Counted from the first letter of the stretch, positions 25,522 through 34,523 are shown. The stretch: DNA of 64,000 bases from Colidextribacter sp. OB.20 (GCF_009911595.1 NZ_QWKG01000015.1:1-64000); one strand, 5' to 3'. Made by a program: numbers and translations. Notes: generated by a model from the letters alone, not told the origin.

Positions 25522-25887
25522 ATGGCTCGTATTGCCGGTATTGACCTGCCGAGAGAGAAGAGAATCGAGATCGGCCTCACTTATATCTACGGCATTGGGC
25601 GCACCAGCGCCAACAAGATCCTGGCCAAGGCCGGGGTAAACCCCGACACCCGCGTGAAGGACCTCACCGAGGAGGACGAGGCCAAGCTGCGGGAGGTCAT
25701 CCACGACTACACCGTGGAGGGCGACCTGCGCCGCAACGTGGCGATGGACATCAAGCGGCTCACCGAGATTGGCTGCTATCGGGGCATCCGCCACCGCAAG
25801 GGGCTGCCCGTCCGGGGCCAGCGGTCCAAGACCAACGCCCGCACCCGCAAGGGTCCCAAGCGTACCGTCGCCAATAAGAAGAAGTAA
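25522..25887 (+). CDS. rpsM: 30S ribosomal protein S13
   Basis: 121 residues. It contacts P-site tRNA and the L5 bridge. [19 protein letters not shown] start and the basic C-terminus [16 protein letters not shown] are signatures. Confidence 0.99.
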   Translation: MARIAGIDLPREKRIEIGLTYIYGIGRTSANKILAKAGVNPDTRVKDLTEEDEAKLREVIHDYTVEGDLRRNVAMDIKRLTEIGCYRGIRHRKGLPVRGQRSKTNARTRKGPKRTVANKKK

Positions 25888-25899
25888 GGAGGGATACAC

Positions 25900-26298
25900 A
25901 TGGCTGCGAACAAAGGTAAAAAAGTGGTGCGCAAGCGCCGCGAACGCAAAAACGTAGAGAGGGGCCAGGTGCATATCCGCTCCTCCTTTAACAACACAAT
26001 GGTCACCGTGACCGACGCGCAGGGCAACGCCCTGTCCTGGGCCTCCTCCGGCGGCCTGGGCTTCCGCGGCTCCCGTAAGTCCACTCCCTACGCCGCCCAG
26101 AGCGCCGCTGAGACGGCTGCCAAGGCCGCGATGGAGTATGGCCTGAAGACCGTGGAGGTCTACGTGAAGGGCCCCGGCCAGGGCCGTGAGGCCGCCATCC
26201 GGGCGCTGCAGGCCGTGGGCCTGGAGGTCACCCTCATCAAGGACGTGACCCCCGTTCCCCACAACGGCTGCCGGCCCCCGAAGCGCCGCCGTGTCTGA
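25900..26298 (+). CDS. rpsK: 30S ribosomal protein S11
   Basis: 132 residues, 30S platform. [16 protein letters not shown] and the ending [16 protein letters not shown] are diagnostic. AAGGAGGG precedes the ATG. Confidence 0.99.
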   Translation: MAANKGKKVVRKRRERKNVERGQVHIRSSFNNTMVTVTDAQGNALSWASSGGLGFRGSRKSTPYAAQSAAETAAKAAMEYGLKTVEVYVKGPGQGREAAIRALQAVGLEVTLIKDVTPVPHNGCRPPKRRRV

Positions 26299-26317
26299 TT
26301 GAAGGAGGTTTTGACAG

Positions 26318-26920
26318 ATGGCTAGAAATATGCAGCCCATCGCCAAGCGGTGCAAGACGCTGAACCTGTCCCCCGCCGCCATGGGCTATGCCAAGAAGAC
26401 GACCAACCGCAACCCCAAGGGCCAGATGCGCAAGAAGCAGTCTGAGTACGCCATGCAGCTGACCGAGAAGCAGAAGGTCAAGTTTGTCTATGGCATCATG
26501 GAGAAGCAGTTCCATATGTACTATGAGAAGGCCTCCCGGATGCAGGGCAAGACAGGCGAGAACCTGCTCACCCTCATCGAGCGCCGGCTGGACAACGTGG
26601 TGTATCGCCTGGGCTTCGCCATGACCCGCCGTGAGGCCCGTCAGCTCACCACCCACGGTCACTTCACGGTCAACGGCCAGCGGGTGGATATCCCCTCCTT
26701 CCTGGTCAAGGTGGGCGACGTGATCGAGGTCCGGGAGAAGAGCCGCTCCTCCGTCAAGTTTAAGCGCCTGACCGGCGAGGACGCCCCTGTGGTCAACGTG
26801 CCCAAGTGGCTGGACCGCAACAAGAATACCCTCCAGGGCACCGTCACTGCCATGCCTACCCGGGATGACATTGACTTCCCCGTGGAAGAGCACCTCATCG
26901 TCGAGCTGTATTCTAAGTAA
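26318..26920 (+). CDS. rpsD: 30S ribosomal protein S4
   Basis: 200 residues with the S4 RNA-binding domain ([20 protein letters not shown]). The N-terminus has only one Cys, so this is the zinc-free form. In Firmicutes S4 can repress its own gene; no classical S4 leader was identified here. Confidence 0.98.
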   Translation: MARNMQPIAKRCKTLNLSPAAMGYAKKTTNRNPKGQMRKKQSEYAMQLTEKQKVKFVYGIMEKQFHMYYEKASRMQGKTGENLLTLIERRLDNVVYRLGFAMTRREARQLTTHGHFTVNGQRVDIPSFLVKVGDVIEVREKSRSSVKFKRLTGEDAPVVNVPKWLDRNKNTLQGTVTAMPTRDDIDFPVEEHLIVELYSK

Positions 26921-26942
26921 TTTCTGGTTTTGGGTATTGCCT

Positions 26943-27015
26943 GTAGGGGCGCACACCGCGCAGCCGTTGGCGGTCTTGCCGCCATACGGATATGGGCGGG
27001 CATGTCCGCCCCTAC
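26943..27015. repeat. palindromic repeat, family B
   Basis: GTAGGGGCGCACACCGCG to GGGCGGGCATGTCCGCCCCTAC, in the rpsD-rpoA gap, directly followed by a family A copy. Confidence 0.7.
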
Positions 27016-27022
27016 AGAGTGC

Positions 27023-27104
27023 GTAGGGCGCGACGACCCCGGCGCGCCGCTTTAGGGGTCCTATGAATCCGAGGAGGACGGCGGGCCGAGTCGTCCCGCC
27101 CTAC
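27023..27104. repeat. palindromic repeat, family A
   Basis: GTAGGGCGCGACGACCCCGG to GAGTCGTCCCGCCCTAC. Only 7 bp separate it from the family B copy before it. Confidence 0.8.
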
Positions 27105-27170
27105 AGACAGATATCCAAAAGATTCCAACACAGACTTAGACAACCCTCAGATATTGGTGAGCTGAATGAA

Positions 27171-27188
27171 GCGGCGCGAGCGCGCCGC
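27171..27188 (+). other. perfect palindrome before rpoA ribosome binding site
   Basis: GCGGCGCG-AG-CGCGCCGC, a perfect 8-bp-arm palindrome ending 5-6 nt before AAAGGAGG of rpoA. It could fold into a hairpin that affects rpoA translation. Confidence 0.5.
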
Positions 27189-27213
27189 CGAGAAAAGGAG
27201 GGTATCCCAGCAT

Positions 27214-28164
27214 ATGATAGAAATTGAAAAGCCCCGCATCGAATGTGTGGAAAATCCCAGCGACGCCTCCTACGGCAAGTACGTGGTGGAACCGCTGGAG
27301 CGGGGTTATGGCACCACCTTGGGCAACTCCCTGCGGCGGATTCTGCTGTCCTCCCTGCCCGGCACTGCGGTGACCTCCATCAAGATCTCCGGAGTCCAGC
27401 ACGAGTTCACTACCATCCCCGGCGTCAAGGAGGACGTCACCGAGATCGTCCTCAACGTGAAGAGCATCATCGCCAAGCTGTACAGCGAGGGCACCAAGAC
27501 CGTCCATATTGAGGCCGCCGGGGAGTGCGAGGTTACCGCCGGCGACATCAAGGCGGACGCCGATGTGGAGGTCCTCAACCCCGAGCTGCACATCGCGACC
27601 CTGGGGCCCGAGGCCAGCCTGTCCATGGAGCTGACTATGTCCCACGGCCGGGGCTACGTCCCCGCGGACAAGAACAAGCCCGCCCAGTCCATCATCGGGG
27701 TCATTCCTGTGGACTCCATCTATACCCCTGTGCGCAAGGTCAACTACACAGTGGAGAACACCCGCGTGGGCGACGCCACCGACTATGACAAGCTGACCCT
27801 GGAGGTGTGGACCAACGGCACCATCGACGCCCGGGACGCCGTCTCCCTGGGAGCCCGCATCCTGTGTGACCACTTCACCCTGTTCACCGACCTGTCGGAG
27901 ACCATGGGCAGCCGCTCCACCGTGGTGGAGAAGGCCGAGACCCAGCGGGACAAGGTCATGGAGATGACCATCGACGACATGGACCTGTCCGTCCGCTCCT
28001 ATAACTGCCTGAAGCGGGCCAACATCAACACGGTGGAGGACCTGATCTCCAAGACAGAGGAGGAGATGATGAAGGTCCGGAACCTGGGCCGCAAGTCCCT
28101 GGAGGAGGTCATCAACAAGCTGTCCATGATGGGCCTGTCCCTGGCCAGCGAGGAGAATAACTGA
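27214..28164 (+). CDS. rpoA: RNA polymerase alpha subunit
   Basis: 316 residues. The N-terminal dimerisation domain ([19 protein letters not shown]) and the C-terminal DNA/activator-binding domain ([14 protein letters not shown], then [11 protein letters not shown]) are both complete. AAAGGAGG lies about 12 nt before ATG 27214; the frame is open 16 codons upstream, but that part runs through the palindrome and is not conserved-looking. Confidence 0.99.
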   Translation: MIEIEKPRIECVENPSDASYGKYVVEPLERGYGTTLGNSLRRILLSSLPGTAVTSIKISGVQHEFTTIPGVKEDVTEIVLNVKSIIAKLYSEGTKTVHIEAAGECEVTAGDIKADADVEVLNPELHIATLGPEASLSMELTMSHGRGYVPADKNKPAQSIIGVIPVDSIYTPVRKVNYTVENTRVGDATDYDKLTLEVWTNGTIDARDAVSLGARILCDHFTLFTDLSETMGSRSTVVEKAETQRDKVMEMTIDDMDLSVRSYNCLKRANINTVEDLISKTEEEMMKVRNLGRKSLEEVINKLSMMGLSLASEENN

Positions 28165-28166
28165 TA

Positions 28167-28234
28167 GTAGGGGGCGGTCTCCGTGCCGCCCCTCCGGTAA
28201 AATAGAACGGGGCGGCGCAGAGGCCGCCCCCTAC
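28167..28234. repeat. palindromic repeat, family B
   Basis: GTAGGGGGCGGTCTCCGTGC to GCAGAGGCCGCCCCCTAC, starting 2 bp after the rpoA stop codon. Confidence 0.75.
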
Positions 28235-28243
28235 CTGGGGCAA

Positions 28244-28322
28244 TCCGGCAGTAAGTAACGTTCCTTGCCGGATACAGATAAAAATCTGTCCTGTTTTGGT
28301 GTCCTGGACCGTCTCCCGGTCC
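28244..28322 (+). promoter_or_regulatory. three-hairpin leader before rplQ
   Basis: Three perfect hairpins in a row: TCCGGCA (28244-28250) / TGCCGGA (28266-28272), ACAGAT-AAAA-ATCTGT (28274-28289) and GGACCG (28306-28311) / CGGTCC (28317-28322). They occupy the gap between rpoA and rplQ. A regulatory RNA or processing site is possible; the first hairpin could also be a repeat fragment. Confidence 0.45.
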
Positions 28323-28375
28323 GAATGAACGAATTTAAACGGATCTCGCCACGCGAGGTCGAAGGAGTGTTTACC

Positions 28376-28720
28376 ATGTCTCAGAAGAACCGCAAGCTGG
28401 GCCGTACCAGTGACCAGCGCCGGGCTATGCTCCGCGCCATGGTCACCTATCTGCTGGAGAACGGCCAGATCAAGACCACCGTCACCCGCGCCAAGGAAGT
28501 GGCTCCCGTGGCCGAGAAGATGATTACCTTGGCCAAGACCAACACCCTGGCCTCCTACCGTCAGGCCCTGTCCTACATCACCAAGGAGGATGTGGCCAAC
28601 AAGCTGTTCAAGGAGATCGGGCCCAAGTACGCCGACCGCAACGGCGGCTACACCCGTGTGGTCCGCATCGGCCCCCGCCGGGGCGACGCCGCTGAGATGG
28701 CGATCATCCAGCTGGTGTGA
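28376..28720 (+). CDS. rplQ: 50S ribosomal protein L17
   Basis: 114 residues. [22 protein letters not shown] start is diagnostic, and the ending [16 protein letters not shown] is typical. GAAGGAG lies upstream of ATG 28376. It is the last gene of the superoperon. Confidence 0.99.
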   Translation: MSQKNRKLGRTSDQRRAMLRAMVTYLLENGQIKTTVTRAKEVAPVAEKMITLAKTNTLASYRQALSYITKEDVANKLFKEIGPKYADRNGGYTRVVRIGPRRGDAAEMAIIQLV

Positions 28721-28729
28721 TAAATCGCA

Positions 28730-28755
28730 AAAAACCCGCCGAGAGGCGGGTTTTT
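28730..28755 (+). terminator. terminator of ribosomal superoperon
   Basis: AAAACCCGCC-GAGA-GGCGGG followed by T5, 8 bp after the rplQ stop. Confidence 0.95.
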
Positions 28756-28837
28756 CTTTGTTATAGGGCGTAAGGCGGGCCGGGCGGGATTTTATAGTCG
28801 ACGCACTTGAGAAGAGGTAAAAAGGAGGGGAGGAAAA

Positions 28838-28993
28838 ATGGCGCGGGGCAAGGCGGAGGATGCAGGCTGGCTGACGCCCGCCAAAGACGACAACGCCGCC
28901 CTGTGCCATTTTGGCCGCCGAACTTTACCGATTTTCAAGTGTGTTGACTATATGCCATGGCCTGACCTTCATGCCTCTGAGCGTGGGCCTTGA
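28838..28993 (+). CDS. possible short ORF with strong RBS
   Basis: A 51-codon frame preceded by AAAGGAGGGGAGGAAAA. The product has no recognisable feature and overlaps the 3' end of the dtxR-like gene on the other strand. It may be the start of a decayed gene whose rest was lost. No clear promoter is seen. Confidence 0.25.
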   Translation: MARGKAEDAGWLTPAKDDNAALCHFGRRTLPIFKCVDYMPWPDLHASERGP

Positions 28994-29333
28994 TCTTCTC
29001 AAAGGTCTCGTCGCTCAGGTCGTGCTCCATTTTGCAGGCGTCGGCGGCAGCGGTCTCCTCGCTGACCCCCAGCGCCACCAGAAATTTGGTCAGCAGCTTG
29101 TGGCGGTTGTAGATGCGCTGGGCGATCTCCTCCCCAGGGGGCAGGAGGGTGATAAAGCCGTCGGCGTCCATCTCAATGTAGCCGTTCTCCCGAAAGCGCT
29201 TCATGGCTACGCTGACGCTGGGCTTGGTCAGCTCCAACTGACGCACCACGTCGATGGAGCGTACCGCCCCCTGGCGCTCCCGCAAAATCAGAATCGCCTC
29301 CAGGTAATCTTCCGCTGATTCGTAAATGTTCAT
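28935..29333 (-). CDS. DtxR-family iron-dependent repressor
   Basis: 132 residues, without the SH3-like third domain. Winged helix about 1-60 (VRSIDVVRQLELTKPSVSVA); the metal/dimer domain follows. The ligands H78, C100, E103 and H104 (C-x2-E-H) match the iron-sensing DtxR/IdeR pattern rather than the manganese-type MntR. ATG 29333 is preferred (AAGGGA 10 nt upstream) over 29357, which has no ribosome binding site. It is divergent from an iron-box promoter. Confidence 0.85.
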   Translation of the reverse strand: MNIYESAEDYLEAILILRERQGAVRSIDVVRQLELTKPSVSVAMKRFRENGYIEMDADGFITLLPPGEEIAQRIYNRHKLLTKFLVALGVSEETAAADACKMEHDLSDETFEKIKAHAQRHEGQAMAYSQHT

Positions 29334-29403
29334 CAAATACACTTCCCTTAATTCCATAGAGTATCACAGCCTGAACAAAAAATCAAGATAGTTAAAATAG
29401 GGG

Positions 29404-29465
29404 TTGACAAAAATGGTTAGCTATATTAAACTGAGCAATAGAAGATGGTTAGTAAAAACTAACTA
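29404..29465 (+). promoter_or_regulatory. iron-type promoter with DtxR-like boxes
   Basis: TTGACA (29404-29409), 17 bp, TAAACT (29427-29432). GGTTAGCTATATTAA overlaps the spacer and -10 and resembles half of the DtxR consensus (TTAGGTTAGC...). Downstream lies a perfect dyad GTTAGT-AAAA-ACTAAC (about 29446-29461) with an extra TAAC. This fits metal-dependent repression by the divergent regulator. Confidence 0.6.
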
Positions 29466-29489
29466 ACAAAGCGGAAGGGGGAGGTAACA

Positions 29490-29549
29490 TGCCACGAGGG
29501 TATTGTCTCCGGTGTGGGCGCGGTGTTGGGCTTTGTGCCCAATCTGTAG
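29490..29549 (+). pseudogene. feoB fragment
   Basis: In one frame (from CAC 29493 to TAG 29547) the translation is HEGIVSGVGAVLGFVPNL. GVGAVLGFVPQ is a conserved FeoB segment that follows the G domain in clostridial ferrous-iron transporters, and no other part of FeoB or FeoA is present. It looks like a small internal remnant left after deletion of feoAB, placed directly behind a ribosome binding site (GGGGGAGG). Confidence 0.6.
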
Positions 29550-29610
29550 GCCGGAGATCAGGGAGAGAGGCAGACCCGCGGCCTGACCGCTGTGAGACGA
29601 GGAGGAGCAT

Positions 29611-29748
29611 ATGACGTTTGGAGAAATTGTAGTTGTGCTGGTCCTGATTGCTATCTCGGGGCTGGCGGTCCGCTCGATGTGGAGAAGCCACAAGACGGGC
29701 GGACACTGTAACGGTGATTGCGGCCATTGCGGCGGCTGTCATAAATAG
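29611..29748 (+). CDS. FeoB-associated Cys-rich membrane protein
   Basis: 45 residues: one membrane helix (about 5-21), then a tail with GGHCNGDCGHCGGCHK. This matches the small Cys-rich proteins encoded right after feoB in Firmicutes, thought to help ferrous iron uptake. GAGGAGGAG precedes the ATG. Here it is left without a complete feoB, though it keeps an iron-type promoter. Confidence 0.8.
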   Translation: MTFGEIVVVLVLIAISGLAVRSMWRSHKTGGHCNGDCGHCGGCHK

Positions 29749-29756
29749 GCCATGGA

Positions 29757-29785
29757 GAGACCGGCCCCATCCAGGGGCCGGTCTC
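29757..29785 (+). terminator. hairpin terminator
   Basis: GAGACCGGCCCC pairs perfectly with GGGGCCGGTCTC across a 5-nt loop; the tail CCTTCTATTT is only moderately U-rich. Confidence 0.7.
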
Positions 29786-29824
29786 CCTTCTATTTGGAAA
29801 GCGCAAAAAAAGCCAAGTGCCGAT

Positions 29825-29853
29825 TGACACAGGCGGATAGATATGGTAAAAGT
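29825..29853 (+). promoter_or_regulatory. probable promoter of Na/Pi gene
   Basis: TTGACA at 29825-29830; 17 bp later TAAAAG is a poor -10 (29848-29853). The gap to the start codon is about 50 bp. Confidence 0.4.
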
Positions 29854-29902
29854 AAAATGGGAAGATTTCGGGAAAAGTATAAAAAAGGAGAAATAGACGA
29901 GT

Positions 29903-31549
29903 ATGAAAATTTTAGAAATGCTGGGCGTCTTTGGCGGCCTGGCGCTGTTCCTGCACGGGATGCAGATGATGAGCTCCGGCCTGGAGGCCGCCGCCGGCGG
30001 CCAGATGAAGAGCATTATGGAGCGGCTCACTGCCAACCGCTTTCTGGGGGTGCTCACCGGCGCCTTGATTACCGCCGCTGTCCAGTCCTCCTCGGCCACC
30101 ACGGTGATGGTGGTAGGCTTTGTCAACGCCGGCATGATGACACTGAATCAGGCGGTGTGGATTATCATGGGGGCCAACGTGGGCACCACGGTAACCGGCC
30201 TTCTCATTGCCCTGGACGTGGGGGCGCTGGCTCCGGTCATCGCCTTTGCCGGCGTGTTCTTGATGGTCTTTGTAAAAAAGATCAAATTACAGCACATCGG
30301 CCAGATTTTGGCCGGACTGGGCATCCTGTTCATCGGAATGGACACCATGAGCGCCGCCATGGCCCCCCTGCGGGAGCTGCCTGCCTTCCTGCACCTGATG
30401 TCCACCCTGTCCAACCCCCTGCTGGGCATCCTCTTCGGCGCGATGTTCACCGCACTGATTCAGTCCTCCTCCGCCTCGGTGGGCATTCTCCAGAGCCTGG
30501 CCGCCGCGGGAGCCATCCCCTTCTCCGGGGCGGTCTTTGTCCTGTTTGGTCAGAACATCGGCACCTGCATCACCGCCGTTATCGCGGCCCTGGGCACCAG
30601 CCGGAGCGCCAAGCGGGCCACCTGCATCCACCTGCTGTTTAACGTCATCGGCACGGCCATCTTTACCGCCGCTGTGCTGGTGCTCCCCATCACCTCGATG
30701 ATTGAGGGGGCGGTAGCCAGCCCCAAGGGGGAGATTGCCGTGATGCATGTGGTCTTTAACCTGGTGACCACCCTGCTGCTTCTCCCCTTCGGCAATCAGC
30801 TGGCCCGGCTGGCAAACCTCCTTCTGCCCGACCGGGATACCGCCCAGGAGGGCGGCGAGACCATGCGCCTGGCCTATCTCACCCCCCTGGTGGGCGGCGG
30901 CAAGGACGGCGGCCTGGGCGTGTCCGCCATTGTGGAGGACCAGCTGCGCAGCGAGCTGCGCCGGATGCTGGAGATGGCCCGGCAGAATGTGGATACCAGC
31001 TTTCAGGCCGTGCTGGCCCGGGACACCGCCCCTCTGGACCGGGTGGAGAAGCGGGAGGAGTATATCGACTTTTTGAACCGGGAGATCTCCCGGTATGTCT
31101 CCCGCCTGATCGCCATCGAGACCAACGAGCGGGGGTCCAAGGTGGTGAGCAGCTTCTTCACCATCTCGGGCAACATCGAGCGTATCGGCGACCACGCTGA
31201 CAACCTGGCCGGATATACCCGGATGTTGGCGGAGCATGAGATTGTCTTTTCCGACAGGGCCCGGGAGGAGATCGGGGAGATGCGGGATATCTCCCTGCGG
31301 GCGGTGTCCGCTCTGTTTTCCGGGGAGGCGGGCACCCCTCCGTGGCTGGCCCAGGTGGCCAAGCTGGAGCAGAGGATTGACGACATGACCGACGGCTTCC
31401 GCCGGGAGCAGCTGGCCCGGATGCGGGGCGGAAGCTGCTCTGAGGAGGCCTGCATCCTCTTTTCCGAGCTGCTCACCGACTTCGAGCGTCTTGGTGACCA
31501 CGTCCTCAACATCGCCCAGGAGCTGACCAAGGCCCAGACCACCCTGTAA
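29903..31549 (+). CDS. Na/Pi cotransporter with PhoU domain
   Basis: 548 residues. Two inverted Na_Pi_cotrans repeats carry the signature QSSSATT (about 54-60) and QSSSASVG (about 179-186); some eight membrane segments lie in the first 310 residues. The C-terminal cytoplasmic part (about 340-545) is PhoU-like helical bundle. This matches the NptA/YjbB family of sodium-phosphate transporters. AAGGAG precedes the ATG. It appears monocistronic. Confidence 0.93.
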   Translation: MKILEMLGVFGGLALFLHGMQMMSSGLEAAAGGQMKSIMERLTANRFLGVLTGALITAAVQSSSATTVMVVGFVNAGMMTLNQAVWIIMGANVGTTVTGLLIALDVGALAPVIAFAGVFLMVFVKKIKLQHIGQILAGLGILFIGMDTMSAAMAPLRELPAFLHLMSTLSNPLLGILFGAMFTALIQSSSASVGILQSLAAAGAIPFSGAVFVLFGQNIGTCITAVIAALGTSRSAKRATCIHLLFNVIGTAIFTAAVLVLPITSMIEGAVASPKGEIAVMHVVFNLVTTLLLLPFGNQLARLANLLLPDRDTAQEGGETMRLAYLTPLVGGGKDGGLGVSAIVEDQLRSELRRMLEMARQNVDTSFQAVLARDTAPLDRVEKREEYIDFLNREISRYVSRLIAIETNERGSKVVSSFFTISGNIERIGDHADNLAGYTRMLAEHEIVFSDRAREEIGEMRDISLRAVSALFSGEAGTPPWLAQVAKLEQRIDDMTDGFRREQLARMRGGSCSEEACILFSELLTDFERLGDHVLNIAQELTKAQTTL

Positions 31550-31563
31550 GCGCCAAAATCTCC

Positions 31564-31592
31564 TTGCGGTTTTCTGCCCCGTCCTGTATAAT
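31564..31592 (+). promoter_or_regulatory. promoter of Uma2-family gene
   Basis: TTGCGG (31564-31569), 17 bp, TATAAT (31587-31592). Confidence 0.7.
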
Positions 31593-31635
31593 AAGAGCAG
31601 AAGCAGCGGAAAATCAGAGGAAAGGGAGTGTCACC

Positions 31636-32208
31636 ATGAACAGCAATCTGGCATATCAGGAGGACCTTTGGGACGAGATGATCGGCGGGAAATTTGTTGC
31701 CATGTCCCCGAGGCCGTCGGTCAATCACAGCCATGTAGCATTTAATATTGCCCGCATTTTTGCTGACTACCTGAAAGGAAAGCGCTGCACCCCCTTCGCG
31801 GACGGGGTGGACCTTTATTTGACAGAGAAGGACCGCTTTGTCCCGGATGTGATGGTAGTCTGTGATCCGGATAAGATTAAGGCGGACGGAGTCCACGGCG
31901 CGCCCGACCTGGTGGTGGAGGTGCTGTCCCCCAGTACAGTGAAGTATGACCGGGGGCACAAAAAGGAGGTCTACGCCCGGTGCGGGGTCCGGGAATACTG
32001 GATCGTCAGCCCCGGTGACCGGACGGTTGAGCGGTATGTTCAGGAGAATGGGCAGCTGGTCCTCTGCGACGGCTATGGCCTGGAGCTGGAGGCCATTCTG
32101 AACAAGATGACCCAGGAGGAGCGGGACGCTATCCCTACCGAGTTCAAATGCAGCCTGTTTGACGATCTGACCATCCAGGTGGCAGATATTTTCGAGCGCG
32201 TGATATAA
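31636..32208 (+). CDS. Uma2-family (DUF820) nuclease-like protein
   Basis: 190 residues. The PD-(D/E)xK-type core is visible: FVPDVMVV, then PDLVVEVLSPST and a lysine (KKEVYARCGVREYWIV). Uma2 proteins are widespread, often multi-copy, with unknown cellular roles and no known partner here. GGGAG precedes ATG 31636. Confidence 0.9.
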   Translation: MNSNLAYQEDLWDEMIGGKFVAMSPRPSVNHSHVAFNIARIFADYLKGKRCTPFADGVDLYLTEKDRFVPDVMVVCDPDKIKADGVHGAPDLVVEVLSPSTVKYDRGHKKEVYARCGVREYWIVSPGDRTVERYVQENGQLVLCDGYGLELEAILNKMTQEERDAIPTEFKCSLFDDLTIQVADIFERVI

Positions 32209-32212
32209 CAGA

Positions 32213-32240
32213 AAACCGGCTCCCTGATGGGAGCCGGTTT
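32213..32240. terminator. bidirectional terminator
   Basis: AAACCGGCTCCC-TGAT-GGGAGCCGGTTT lies between convergent genes and has A/T-rich flanks on both sides, so it serves the Uma2 gene and proS. Confidence 0.85.
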
Positions 32241-32251
32241 GTCATTGCCTT

Positions 32252-33694
32252 TTAGTAGGCCACACCCCAGAGGATGGAGTGCTTGGCGGGCTTTCCGCAG
32301 CACACGCAGGTATCGGCCACGTGCTCCTGCTCCAGGGGCATGCAGCGGGAGGTGACCCCGGCCTGCTCCTTCATTTTCAGCTCGCAGTCCAGCTCGCCGC
32401 ACCACATGGTTTTGGCGAAGCCGCCCTCGGCCTGGATAAACTCCCTGACCTCCTCCAGGGTGAGGCAGACCTTGGTGTGATCCTCCAGATTCCTCCTGGC
32501 CCGGGCGTAGAGGCTCTTGTGGATCTCGTCCAGCAGCCACTTCACGTCCTCCTCCAGCTGGTCCAGAGGGACGAAGGTCTTCTCCCCGGTGTCCCGGCGG
32601 CAGATGCAGCACTGGTTCCTCTCCATGTCCTTGGGCCCGATCTCTACCCGCAGGGGCACCCCCTTCATCTCATACTGGGCGGCCTTCCAGCCCATGGACT
32701 GGTCGGAGTCGTCCATCCGCGCCCGGATGCCCGCCTTCTTCAGCCGCTCCAGCAGGGCGGAGGCGGCCTCCAGGACGCCCTCCTTGTGCTGTGCCACAGG
32801 GATGACCATGGCCTGGATGGGGGCGATGCGGGGGGGCAGGACCAGGCCGTTGTTGTCGCCATGGGTCATGATGATGCCGCCGATCACCCGGGTGGACAGT
32901 CCCCAGGAGGTCTGGTGGGGGTGGTGGAGCTGGTTGTCCTTGCCGGTGTAGGTGATGTCAAAGGCTTTGGCAAAGCCGTCGCCGAAATAGTGACTGGTGC
33001 CCGACTGGAGGGCCTTCCGGTCATGCATCATGCACTCCACCGTGTAGGTCTCCTCAGCGCCGTTGAACTTCTCCTTGTCTGTCTTCCGGCCCTTGACCAC
33101 CGGCATAGCCAGCACGTTCTCCAGGAAGTCGGCGTAGATGTTCAGCATCTGCTCGGTTTCCCGGCGGGCGTCCTCCTCGTCCAGGTGCATGGTGTGGCCC
33201 TCCTGCCACAGAAACTCTCGATGGCGCAGGAAGGGACGGGAGGTCTTTTCCCAGCGCAGCACGGCGTTCCACTGGTTATACAGCTTGGGCAGGTCCCGGT
33301 GGGAGTGGATGATGTTTTTATAGTGCTCGCAGAACAGGGTCTCGGAGGTAGGGCGGATGCAGTACCGCTCCTCCAGCTTCTCGCTGCCTCCCATGGTCAC
33401 CCAGGCGCACTCGGGGGCGAAGCCCTCCACATGGTCCTTCTCCTTCTGGAGCAGGCTCTCGGGGATGAGAACGGGCAGATACACGTTCTCGTGTCCCGTC
33501 TCCTTGAACCTCCGGTCCAGCTCCTTCTGGATGTTTTCCCAGATGGCGTAGCCGTAGGGGCGGTAGATAAACATGCCTTTGATGGAGGAGTAGTCAATAA
33601 GCTCAGCCTTGGTGCACACGTCGGTATACCACTGGGCGAAATCTACCTCCATATCGGTGATCTGTTCCACCTGCTTTTTGTTTTCAATGGCCAT
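32252..33694 (-). CDS. proS: prolyl-tRNA synthetase, archaeal/eukaryal type
   Basis: 480 residues. Class II motifs are visible: motif 2 region ([20 protein letters not shown]) and motif 3 ([20 protein letters not shown]). The protein lacks the bacterial-type editing insertion and has the C-terminal Cys-rich zinc extension (CIC...CGE...CVCCG), as in the shorter ProS type found in some Firmicutes. AAAGGA precedes the ATG. It is alone in its transcript. Confidence 0.97.
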   Translation of the reverse strand: MAIENKKQVEQITDMEVDFAQWYTDVCTKAELIDYSSIKGMFIYRPYGYAIWENIQKELDRRFKETGHENVYLPVLIPESLLQKEKDHVEGFAPECAWVTMGGSEKLEERYCIRPTSETLFCEHYKNIIHSHRDLPKLYNQWNAVLRWEKTSRPFLRHREFLWQEGHTMHLDEEDARRETEQMLNIYADFLENVLAMPVVKGRKTDKEKFNGAEETYTVECMMHDRKALQSGTSHYFGDGFAKAFDITYTGKDNQLHHPHQTSWGLSTRVIGGIIMTHGDNNGLVLPPRIAPIQAMVIPVAQHKEGVLEAASALLERLKKAGIRARMDDSDQSMGWKAAQYEMKGVPLRVEIGPKDMERNQCCICRRDTGEKTFVPLDQLEEDVKWLLDEIHKSLYARARRNLEDHTKVCLTLEEVREFIQAEGGFAKTMWCGELDCELKMKEQAGVTSRCMPLEQEHVADTCVCCGKPAKHSILWGVAY

Positions 33695-33744
33695 ATCGTC
33701 TCAGTCCTTTGTTATAAAATGGATTGGAAGCATCTTAAATAACT

Positions 33745-33773
33745 ATTCTATAGACATGGAGGGAGAAAGTCAA
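33745..33773 (-). promoter_or_regulatory. promoter of proS
   Basis: Leftward TTGACT (33773-33768), 17 bp, TAGAAT (33750-33745). No T-box leader was found in the short 5' region. Confidence 0.7.
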
Positions 33774-33784
33774 GAGAAAGAGGC

Positions 33785-33814
33785 AAAAAACCGCCTCCCC
33801 GGGAGGGGAGGCGG
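33785..33814 (-). terminator. terminator of lipoprotein gene
   Basis: CCGCCTCCCC (33791-33800) pairs with GGGGAGGCGG (33805-33814); leftward it runs into T6. Confidence 0.9.
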
Positions 33815-33821
33815 CCGGGTT

Positions 33822-34523
33822 TTATTTGGCGTAGGTGCCGGAGTAGTCGATCATGACCTCATCCAGCTTCTGCCAGCCAGTTTCCACCAGGGAGTAGTAG
33901 CCGTCGCTGTCCTTCTTCAGCTGGAGCATGATGACCTGGTCCTCGCCATAGGTCAGGTCGTCGATGAGGTCCTCCAGCTCATCCAGCAGGGCCAGGGCGT
34001 ACTTCTCGTCCAGGGCCTGATACTCCTCGTCGGAGAGGGCGTCCAGCTGCTCCTGGGTTGTGACGCCGTTGGCCTCCAGAAGGTCATACCAGCTCTGTTC
34101 CATAAAGTCCTCGGTGAGCAAGGGGATGACCTCGATAGGGGAGACGGTGACCTCCACGGCCAGATCGCCGCTTTTCAGCTTCTCCGCGTCGGCCACGGTG
34201 TATTTGGCGTGGGAGTAAATCTTGGCGACGACCTCCTCCGCCCGGTCGTAGACCGCGTCGGTGGGCATATCGACGGGCAGCCAGCTTTCCACCAGGATCT
34301 CGGCCTCCCACTCTACGTTGTTCTCATACTGCTTCTTGGCGTCGGCCTCGGTCATGTCGTGGACCACGTCGATGTAGGCCTGGTCGAAGGTGCCCAGGTA
34401 GGTGGCGTCCAGCTCGCCCTTTACATAGACGGTGGCGTCCTTTGTCGTGCTCTGGCAGCCGGCCAGAGCCGCCAGAAGGGCGGCGGCAGCTGCCGCCGCA
34501 AGCATGCGTTTCCATTTACCCAT
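33822..34523 (-). CDS. hypothetical lipoprotein
   Basis: 233 residues. The signal peptide has a basic start (MGKWKRM), an Ala-rich hydrophobic core and a lipobox LAGC (Cys about 23). The mature part is acidic, with repeated short helices, and resembles the DUF5105-type lipoproteins, which I cannot confirm. AAAGGAGA precedes the ATG. Monocistronic. Confidence 0.75.
   Translation of the reverse strand: MGKWKRMLAAAAAAALLAALAGCQSTTKDATVYVKGELDATYLGTFDQAYIDVVHDMTEADAKKQYENNVEWEAEILVESWLPVDMPTDAVYDRAEEVVAKIYSHAKYTVADAEKLKSGDLAVEVTVSPIEVIPLLTEDFMEQSWYDLLEANGVTTQEQLDALSDEEYQALDEKYALALLDELEDLIDDLTYGEDQVIMLQLKKDSDGYYSLVETGWQKLDEVMIDYSGTYAK

Noticed and set aside
33695-33780. T-box riboswitch before proS
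   Set aside because: The 5' region is only about 50 nt, with no T-box sequence (TGGNACCGCG) or specifier stem.
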